Of a stretch of DNA of 64,000 nucleotides, positions 55,920 to 64,000 are shown one piece after another. A program made the position numbers and the translations under genes. The DNA is from Anodontia alba. Its lineage: Eukaryota > Mollusca > Bivalvia > Lucinida > Lucinidae. Under the pieces are notes generated by a model. That model was not told the origin of the DNA, did no database searches, and saw only the letters and a program-made list of their open reading frames with translations. The stretch is taken from contig OZ024830.1 in assembly GCA_964016985.1 (NCBI GenBank), positions 76,993,763 through 77,057,762 of the forward strand. The letters are read 5' to 3'. Numbering within the stretch: position 1 is the stretch's first letter; each line of letters begins with the position of its first letter.

Positions 55920-57690
55920 TAACTCACCTGACCTCTGCTCAGGATGAGCTATAGTGATCACTTTTCCTCCGTCCATTAACATTTTCAAATGACTTCTCCT
56001 CTGAAGCCGCTGAGCCAAATTTGCTCAGATTTCATGTGGAGCCTCCTTAGGGTGGGGGAACGAAAGATTGCTAAAATGGTCATGGTCCGTTGACCCAAGA
56101 TGGCCTCCATGCACATATATGGTAAAAACCTTTAAAAATCTTCTCCATAACCAAGGATGCCTTGGGGCTGAATCTTTGCAAGAATCATCAGGGACAAGAG
56201 GTCTACCAAAGTTGTTATAAGATTTGTCGTACGTTGGCATTTGACCTTTTTACGGCAAGGTCAAGTTTGCTTCCCTATGTTTTTGTATGGGAAAAACCTT
56301 TAAAAATCTTCTTCTCCAAAACCGAGCATGCCTTGTGGCTGAATCTTTGCACATATCATCGGGAATGGGAGGGCTACCAAAGTTGCTAAAATAATGGTTG
56401 TACATTGACATTTGACCTTTTTGCGGTAAGGTCAATTTTGCTTCCTTATGCATTTATATGGGAAAAATGTTCAGAATTTCAAATAACATCTCCTCTGGAG
56501 CCTCTGGGCCAAATTTGCTCAAATTTCATATTGAGCCTCCTTAGGTTGGGGGAACAAAAGATTGCTAAAAAGGTCACAGTTCATTAACCAAGATGGCCGC
56601 CATGCCCATATATGGTAAAAACATTTAAAAATCTTCTTCTCCAGAACCGAGAATGCTTTGGGGCTGAATCTTTGCATAATTCATCGGGGACGGAGGGTCT
56701 ACCAAAGTTGCTAAAATTTGACCTTTTTACGGCAAGGTGGTTTGCTTCCCTATGCATTTATATGGGAAAAAAACATTTAAAAATGTTATTCTCCAAAATC
56801 GAGGATGGCATGTGGCTGAATGTTTGCATATATCATCGGGAACGGGCGGTCTACCAAGGTTGCTAAAATAATTGTCATACATTGACATTTAACCTTTTTA
56901 TGGCGAGGTCAAGTTTGCTTCTGTATGCATTTGTATGGGCCCCATACATTTGTATGGAAAAAATGTTGATAATTTCAAATGACTTTTCCTCTGAAGCCTC
57001 CGGGCCAGTGTTGCTCAAATTTCATGCAGAGCCTCCTTGGGCAGGAGAATGAAAGATTGCTAAAATGGGCATGGTCCATTGATCAAAATGGCTGCCATGC
57101 CCATATAATGGTAAAAAAAACTTTACAAATCTTCTTCTCAATAACCAAATAAGCCCTGGGCCCTTATCTTTGCACAAATTATGGGGGACAGGAGAGCTAC
57201 CAAAATTGCTAAAATGATGGTTCTATTTTGACGTTTGACCTTTTTACCTCCAAAGTCAAATTTGCTTCCCCATGCATTTGTATGGGCCATATACATTTAT
57301 ATTGAAAGTATTCAAGTGAATTGTAGATCAACAGTAGTTAAATTGTTCTGATTGGAAATCTTAGATGGCCATCATCTTGTTTATATTTATTATATTTCTC
57401 TGCCACTGTGCTGTTTACATGTATAAAATCATGATTCTTCAGAATCCACTTAGCCAATTCCACCAAATTTCACATTGATCCTACTGTTGAAATGTGATTG
57501 ATGGTTTATTCAAATGATCATGCTCCATTGACTGTCAGGCCCATATATTCTTCTTCAAAACTAAGAACTGCTCAAATGATGATCTTTTCATTAGTTGTGA
57601 TGATAGGATTGGAAAAATGTTGCATAACAGCTGCATGTCTGCAGTGACTCAGGTGAGCGAGCCGTGGCCCGTGGGCCTCTTGTTTCCCTA
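55920..57690 (-). mobile_element. Hairpin-headed array element inserted in the 165-bp array
   Basis: On the minus strand the head is at 57690 (AACAAGAGGCCCACGGGCC), with the same ~370-base leader as 53090-53465. After the leader the array differs: units with CTTCTCCAAAACCGAG, AAGTTGCTAAAAT and TTTGACCTTTTTACGGCAAG. It ends near 55920 with a degenerate CTGAGCAGAGGTCAGGTGAG tail. The flanking 165-bp unit is interrupted between GGGACTT and TTCCCTATA, and removal would rejoin it. Confidence 0.75.
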
Positions 57691-59275
57691 TACATCTATA
57701 TGGAAAACTTTAAAAATCTTCATGTTAGAAAGCACTGGACCGATTTCTATATAACTAGGCAAAAATGTTTCCTTGGTGATCCTCTACCAAGATTGTCCAA
57801 GCTGTAATGATTTGTCAAAAAACATAGCAGCTAGGGAGCGGGGCTTATTTTCCCTATATATATAGAAAACTTTAAAAATCTTCTTGTCAGAAACCACTGG
57901 ACCGATTTCATTAATACTTGGCAGAAATCTTTCCTTTTGACCCTTAACCAAGATTGTTCATCATGATTTGTCAAAAAAACATTGCCGCCGGGTGGTGGGT
58001 GGGGAGGGAGGCTTAATTTCCCTATATATCTATATAGAAAAGTTTAAAAATCTTCTTGTCAGAAACCAATGGACCAATTTCAATATAGCTTGGCAGGAAT
58101 GTTGCTTTGGTGACCTGCTACCAAGATTGTTCAAGCAGTCATGATTCGTCAAAAAACATGGCTGCCAGGGGGTGGGGCTTATTTTCCCTATATATCTCTA
58201 TAGAAAACTTTAAAAATCTTCTTGTCAGAAACCACTGGACCGATTTCATTATAACTTGGTAGAAATCTTTCCTTGTTGACCCTCTACCAAGATTGTTCAA
58301 GTTATCATGATTCGTCAAAAAACAATGGCCGCCACTGGGAGGGGCTTATTTTCCAAATCTATATAGAAAAGTTTAAAAATCTTCTTCTCAGAAACCAATG
58401 GACCGATTTCAATATAACTTGGCAGGAATGTTTCTTTGGTGACCCTCTACCAAGATTGTTCAACCCTTTATGATTCATCAAAAAACATGGCGGCTAGGGG
58501 GTGGGGAGCATATTTTCCCTATATAGAAAACCATAAAAATCTTCTCGTTAGAAACCGTTGGATTGAGTTCAATGTAACTTGACAGGAATGTGCTTTGGTG
58601 ACCTTCTACTAAGATTGTGCCCTCATGATACGTCAAAAAACATGGCCTTCATGGGGCGGGGCTTATTTTCCGTATATATCTGTATAGAAAACTTTAAAAT
58701 TCATCTTGTCAGAAACCACCTGACTGCTTTTAATATTACTTGCCAGGAATGTTGCTTTGGTGACCCCCTATCAAGATTGTTCAAGCAATCATGATTCATC
58801 AAAAAACATGGTTGCTAGGGGTGGGGCTTATTTTCCCTATATAACTAAATAGAAAACTTTAAAAATCTTCTTGTCAGAAACCACTGAACCGATTTCAATA
58901 TAACTTGGCAGGATTTTTCCTTTGGTGACCCTCTACCAAGTTTGTTCAAGCTGTCATGATTTGTCAAAAAACATGGCCGTTAGGGGGTGGGGCTTAATTT
59001 CCCTATATATCTATATAAGACATTTTAAAAATCTTTTTGTCAGAAACCACTGGACCAATTTCAATATAACAGCAGAATTGTTCCTTTGGTGATCCTCTTT
59101 CACTATTCAGTTCAAGCCATCATGATGGATGAAAAAAACATGGCCACTGGGGTGCAGGGTTATAAAATTTATACAAAAATTTTAGAGCAGAAAACTTGGC
59201 TGAAACTTCAACAGTAAGTATGCAAAGCTGTTTGCTCAGGTGAGCGATATAGGACCATCATTGTCCTCTTGCTTT
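57691..59275 (-). repeat. Inverted ~165-bp array, right piece with head
   Basis: About nine units on the minus strand. The head at 59275-59235 reads AGCAAGAGGAC...GTCCT then CGCTCACCTGAG, a foldback AGGAC/GTCCT. With the tail at 3801-3956 this gives both ends of the 165-bp family. Confidence 0.85.
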
Positions 59276-59441
59276 TTTTTCCCCCATTGGACCTAGCATG
59301 CCAGTTATGCCTGTTTTTGAATCTATTCTGTTCTAAATATTCCCCCCCCCTCCCCACATACACACCCTTGGATGGGGACGCCAGTGCTGATAAGATCTGC
59401 ACCAAAAGCAATATACCCCCTCCCGCTTGAGCTAGGATTCT

Positions 59442-59815
59442 GATATTTATGTCTCCTCCCTTTAGGGTAGGGAGATGTGTATTGTTTTTTCCCTCGGGCG
59501 TCTGTCACAAAATCTTGTCCACTCTGTAACTTGAAAATGGTTCAAGCTGTCTCCACATAACTTCATATAAATATCAATCAACATTATCTTACATGCAGAG
59601 CACAAGAACCATACGTCTTGCATTTATACTTTTTGAGTTATTTCACTTGGAACTTTATGCGTCACAAAATCGTGTCCGCTCTGTAACTTGAAACCTGTTC
59701 AAGATATCTTCAAGAAAGGTCATGTAAATATCAATCAGCATTAGACAACATGCAGCGCGCAAGAACCATAACTCTTGCATTTATACTTTTTTGAATTATT
59801 ATACACCTGTTTGAA
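59442..59815 (+). repeat. Hairpin-headed ~158-bp array, copy 2
   Basis: Head CTCCCTTTAGGGTAGGGAG (foldback) then GTATTGTTTTTTCC and a GTCTGTCAC stretch, then two units related to the complement of 18380-19700. It is cut off at 59815 by the next family. Confidence 0.75.
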
Positions 59816-60613
59816 AAACGGGACATATTATTTTACGGGGTATGACGTCCGTCAGAAAACTTTTTCGTTTCCGGCTAGCGCCTCCTACAGTTTACACCCG
59901 ATTAAAATGAAACTTGGTATGTAGCTAGACCATGATGTGAAGCAGCACATATTGTTTTTGGCTACAGACCACCAATTATTAGCAGAGCTATGCCCCTTCG
60001 AAAATTTCAGAAAACATTTCGTTTCTGGTTAACTCCTACAATTTACATCTGATCAAGCTGAAACTTCATTTATAGTTAGACCATGATGTGGAACAGTGCA
60101 TATTGTTTCGAGGTTACAGTCCACTTAATATCAGCAGAGTTATAGCCCTTTGAAAATTCCTTTAAACTTTTCGTTTCCGGATAACTGCTCCTACAATTTA
60201 CATCTGATCAAGCTGAAACTTCATTTATAGTTAGACCAAGATATGGGGGCAGTGCATATTGTTTCTAGGTCACAGTCCACCAAATATTAGAGTTATGTCC
60301 CTTTTAACATTTCATTAAACTTTTCGTTTCCGGCTAACTCCTCCTACAATTTACATCCGATCAAGCTGAAACTTCATTTATAGCTAGACCATGATGTGGA
60401 GCAGCAAATATTGTTTCAAGGTTACAGTCCACTAAATATTAGCAGAGTTAAGCCCCATTGAAAATTTCTTTAAACTTCTAGTTTCTGGTTAACTCCTCCT
60501 ACAATTTATATCCGATCAAGCTGAAACTTCATTTATGCTATAGTTAGACCAAGATGTAGAGAAGGGCATATTGTTTTGAGGTTACAGTCCACCAAATATA
60601 AGCTGAGTTACGC
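59815..60613 (+). repeat. Hairpin-headed ~153-bp array
   Basis: Head CCTGTTTGAAAAACGGG (foldback, 59813-59829) then ACATATTATTTTACGGGGTA and CGTCCGTCAG, then units beginning TTTTCGTTTCCGG near 59865, 60017, 60166, 60320 and 60478, each with GATCAAGCTGAAACTTCAT and TTAGACCATGATGTGG. Cut at 60613 by a hAT-like terminus. Confidence 0.85.
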
Positions 60614-60950
60614 CTAGTGGTGGGACGATTCATCGATGCATTGGTGCATCCCGATACGCTTCATGTATCGATACACATGATGGAGTATCGATATGATGAA
60701 CGCTTCTATTCAGATTCGCTTATTTGTGTTCGTTACATTCTTTAATCCGGTCTACAAAGTGACATTTTCAGAGCGCGATTTTGATTGGATGATGCTTGAC
60801 TGATAGCCAGTTGCATTTTGCTTTACTCTCATTATGATGGCAGACGAAACTGTGGTTGGAATTTATTCGCAGCCCAGCGGTAAAAATACTAGTTCTGTAT
60901 GGGAATGTTTCGGCCATCCTATTCTTACTTATGAAGTTAGCCATTTTTAG
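60614..60950 (+). mobile_element. hAT-like left end with BED-finger coding fragment
   Basis: TAGTGGTGGGACGATTCATC followed by GATGCA/TGCATC foldbacks is a typical hAT terminal region. At 60834-60950 an ATG frame gives MMADETVVGIYSQPSGKNTS then SVWECFGHPILTYEV; SxVWxxFG is the opening of a BED zinc finger, but the frame stops before the first Cys pair. The right terminus and the rest of a transposase were not found, so this is a truncated copy. Confidence 0.6.
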
Positions 60951-62330
60951 TGTTTCAGTATTATGGACAATGCATGTTTAAGGGAAACCATATTGTTGGG
61001 GTCATAGTGTTGTTCAAACACATGTTCTAGTTCAATATAATTTCAACACAAAAACATGTTGGAACTTATTAGAAGGTCATTCATTGGTAGGGCTCTTTTA
61101 ATGAATATCCACAACATATATTCCTTAAGAAAAATAAGAAACATGCCAGTAATTTTTATTCAAAAAGTGTGTTATCTAACTGATAATACCGGTAAATAAT
61201 AACGTTACTTTACGCATGTTAAAGTTAAATAAAAGTATAGTTAAAAGAGATTCAGAACCACCACAGAGTAATGTACATCCAGTATAGCAACTGTAGTTAC
61301 TCTGAATTGTTCAGAAGGCGGTGTCGCGAAAAAAGGCATTAACTTAATTACATAATTAGATTTATATGATTTGATGGACCTGGATTTTGCTCTATATCCA
61401 TATTTTCACACTTTCTTACAACCAGTGGCTTCATCCAATATTAAATTTACATTCAGAGACAAGGCTTTGTGAGAAAATTTACTATTCCTTGAAAAACAAC
61501 CAACATGAACACTTTGTACTACATGCTTTCACTATCAATTTAATTTCTCAAAATCAGTCAGATGGAAATGCATTCTACTTCTTTTAATGTATAAATAAGA
61601 ATGGGTCTTTATTGAGGCATCTGTGATACAGATATACATAAATAATCTAAGCATGTACTGAAAAACTATATACAATTATTTCTCTTCTGTTTTGTTTCTT
61701 TCTTCACAAAAAAAATCCATTTTATTATCTGCATATATAAGCCAATGCAGTGATTGGAGTAATGAACCTCTTTATTTTCCAATGAAGTTTACCACCTGAT
61801 TATTCCAAATGAGTGTATCTCCAGCAGCAATTTCCAATTTCTAGAATTATCAAAGTTCAAGTCTAGATATGCTCCAGCTCATACATATTCAACACCTGAT
61901 GTAGCTCCACGATTATTCTGGTGCAATTTTATAAATTTATCTTTATCAACTTATTATGAAGACGAGCAGATTAAATAAATTTGAAATGGCTATGTTCAAT
62001 CCAGATTAGCTTTAATAACTGATTGTCATTTGATAGTGCTTCACCTAAGCATCAACAGATTAGCCCGACCAGCTATGCCTACCCTTTTCTGTTTTCAAGA
62101 GATTTTCCGATGTCCACAAAAGAAGGGTCATAATGTATAAATGGACCAGCAGTCGTCAGACAACTCCGTGTCACTGAGGTGTGAATAACGTAATTTCATG
62201 TAGGAGGAATGAATTAAATGCCTGATGTCTTGCTATATTCAATATCGAATAAGTAGATTCTGATACTTTCTTTTCGTTCAGCTTCCGTTGCTAAGCACAA
62301 CATCAAAGATGGCGAGCGGTCCTACTAATC
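60951..62330. other. Mostly featureless; dispersed repeat R copy 2
   Basis: 61040-61200 is the complement of repeat R at 20520-20692. Elsewhere only short frames (for example 61387-61587) without motifs. Confidence 0.5.
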
Positions 62331-63028
62331 ACCCCATGGCACCCCACGATACCCCATGGCAGCCCACGGCATAAAATACGTTATAGATGGCCATCAAGTA
62401 TACTTTTGCAATACTCGTCTTCATCTTAATAAACAGAGATTTATATTGATGATGATGACTTGTGTTTGTTTAAAACATTATGTCTAAAACGCTCGTAATT
62501 TTTTGTGCCCCATGACATCAAAATATATGTATATTTACCATAAAATATGTGTTTTAGATGGCCAGTAAAAGTTTTATAATACTTGTCTCTATCTAAATCA
62601 CAGGGACTTGTAGCAATTTCTCATTTTTTTTTTTTTTTTTTAATAATCCCTAATACAATATATACAAATTCTAAAAAAAATAAAACTTTAAGATAAATTG
62701 CTACAAGTCCCTGTGATCTAAATAAACGTAGTATTTATACTGATGACTTGTGTTTGAACTTGAATATAAAATGTAATTTTAAGTTAAAACTTATTTTTGA
62801 TAGACTATCAACTTACACCATTGGTCTCTTTGCTTATTTTAGCGTCAGTTTGAATCTTGGTGTTTAGGCGCCCTGAGATAATCGCTTGAAGTAAGGTTAA
62901 TGTCTTAAACTATCACAAAAACAAACTTGGATACATTAAACTAATACCCTGGTGTAATTTCAGCATTTAATTAATAAATACAATGAAATAATGTAGTGCC
63001 GTGGGGTACCATGGGGTGCCGTGGGTTG
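62330..63028. mobile_element. Possible TIR element with CCCACGGCA ends
   Basis: CCCATGGCACCCCACGATAC (62331-62350) with CAGCCCACGGC on the left mirrors GCCGTGGGGTACCATGGGGT and GCCGTGGG on the right (63000-63027). Inside are two direct copies of an ~85-base segment (about 62380-62465 and 62545-62755), the second split by a small MITE. Confidence 0.5.
62598..62716. mobile_element. 119-bp MITE with 6-bp duplication
   Basis: TCACAGGGACTTGTAGCAAT and its complement ATTGCTACAAGTCCCTGTGA form the ends. TCTAAA flanks both sides (62592-62597 and 62717-62722). The neighbouring direct copy near 62433 shows the empty form (CATCTTAATAAAC). The interior is T-rich. Confidence 0.85.
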
Positions 63029-63439
63029 ATTGACAAAAGTAGCGCGTGTATTACTACACCGAATTTTGAAGTCTATGTTTCAAATTGCACTATCTAAATC
63101 GATTTCAGTTACAGTTATGTTAGCGAAATAGAAAAGCTATAAAAAATTCCCCTGCTTCACATTCAGTTCGCCGTAATAGTGCCGCATTGCGTCTGATTAA
63201 GAAGTAGTGCGCGTATGAATATACGCATAAATAGCTGTGATGAAAATCCGCTTGTGACGTAGTAAAAAACCCCATGCGATTGCATAGAGCCTGCTAGCTG
63301 TCGCTAGCAGACTCAAAAACATGTACAGACGAACTGCACCGAATCAGATCAAAATGCGCGGATAAACAAACTAATTTAGAATTTCGCATTTATAGCACGC
63401 TATATTTAACCCATTATAGTCCGGAGACCCATAAAAGGG

Positions 63440-63512
63440 TAATTGGCAAATAGTGGAGATCCAGATCAGATGCCGCAAAACGCGGCGTCTGATCAGGGTC
63501 TCCACTGTTGGC
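63440..63512. repeat. Foldback repeat
   Basis: GTGGAGATCCAGATCAGATG then CCGCAAAACGCGG then CATCTGATCAGGGTCTCCAC-like complement. Member of the GATCAG short-repeat family. Confidence 0.75.
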
Positions 63513-63529
63513 AATTAGTTCAACCATGT

Positions 63530-63807
63530 CATTACGAAAACATGCCTATTCAAACATTTTGCAAATTTTATCACCAAAAAATGAAAAATTTCAGATAAAA
63601 AATTCTGATATTTTTCATGTTTCTGCTCAAAACATAGATTGTGGGTACTCGTTAGAACCGCCTCGACGAGGCGGTTCTTACGAGTACCCACAATCTATGT
63701 TTTGATCAGAAATAAGAAAAATAATGTATACCCCTGTAAACCCCAGTTCTACTATATAAAAGTGGGGTTTAAGGGGGTCAAAATTATATAGGCATGTTTT
63801 CCTGATG
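63530..63807. mobile_element. Palindromic MITE, copy 5 of 5
   Basis: Ends CATTACGAAAACATGCC and GGCATGTTTTCCTGATG; central palindrome nearly perfect (AACCGCCTCGACGAGGCGGT region). Flanks AACCATGT and GTTTCTCT show no duplication. Confidence 0.88.
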
Positions 63808-64000
63808 GTTTCTCTGAATATCTAAATAATACAGCCTATGTCTATGGCATACCTAAAATCGAAATTAGAATCTTCTAGTATATAGTGTGCGTGAGTTCAT
63901 TCAGTACAATAAGTTAAATGTTAGAAGATGATGTGCCAAACTATTGGCAAATCGTATCGAACCAAAATTCCAAACATTCAGCATAAAATATCTCGGGATG

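Overview
The window is nuclear DNA from an animal. Everything points to a bivalve mollusc, possibly a venerid clam: AT-rich sequence, exons of 66-726 bases split by kilobase introns, tRNA-derived SINEs, and several families of hairpin-headed tandem-repeat elements of the kind described in bivalves ('pearl'-like). The species call is inference. There is no sign of bacterial organisation.

Two host genes can be supported. (1) A minus-strand gene runs from a start codon at 41472 to a stop at 30544 in five exons. All four splice junctions are phase-consistent and give 592 codons including the stop. It encodes a basic N-terminus, a low-complexity middle and a protein-kinase-like C-terminal half whose catalytic-loop Asp is Asn, so a pseudokinase is likely. 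Exon 4 holds a 216-base in-frame tandem duplication, and the first copy carries a TAA stop where the second has a Lys codon. (2) Two plus-strand exons (13283-13428 and 15015-15168) join in frame and encode the N-terminal part of an aldo/keto reductase; its other exons were not found.

The rest is mostly mobile DNA. 0-4 kb: a ~165-bp tandem array broken up by a truncated Penelope-like RT copy, a second RT 3' fragment and a palindromic MITE. 3.9-5.4 kb: a decayed pogo/Tigger-type transposase on the minus strand with a SINE in it. 5.4-9.0 kb: nested Penelope-like fragments and MITEs. 11.9-12.4 kb: a ~0.5 kb LTR-type mini-element with a proline-tRNA-like primer site, a polypurine tract, and a tRNA-like A/B-box module inside its LTR. 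16.8-26.1 kb: five tandem-array families and another RT fragment. 28.3-30.4 kb: a large inverted duplication. 42-52 kb: short hairpin elements, another tandem family, a Helitron-type protein remnant and a nest of TIR elements. 53-60.6 kb: a dense cluster of hairpin-headed tandem-array elements, several inserted into one another. 60.6-64 kb: a hAT-like/BED fragment, a small MITE with a clear target duplication and one more palindromic MITE.

The strongest candidates for something new are the mini-LTR element with tRNA-like LTRs, the shared hairpin-head plus tandem-array plus hairpin-tail architecture of otherwise unrelated arrays, the palindromic MITE that entered a known site with no visible target duplication, and the duplicated, stop-interrupted pseudokinase exon.
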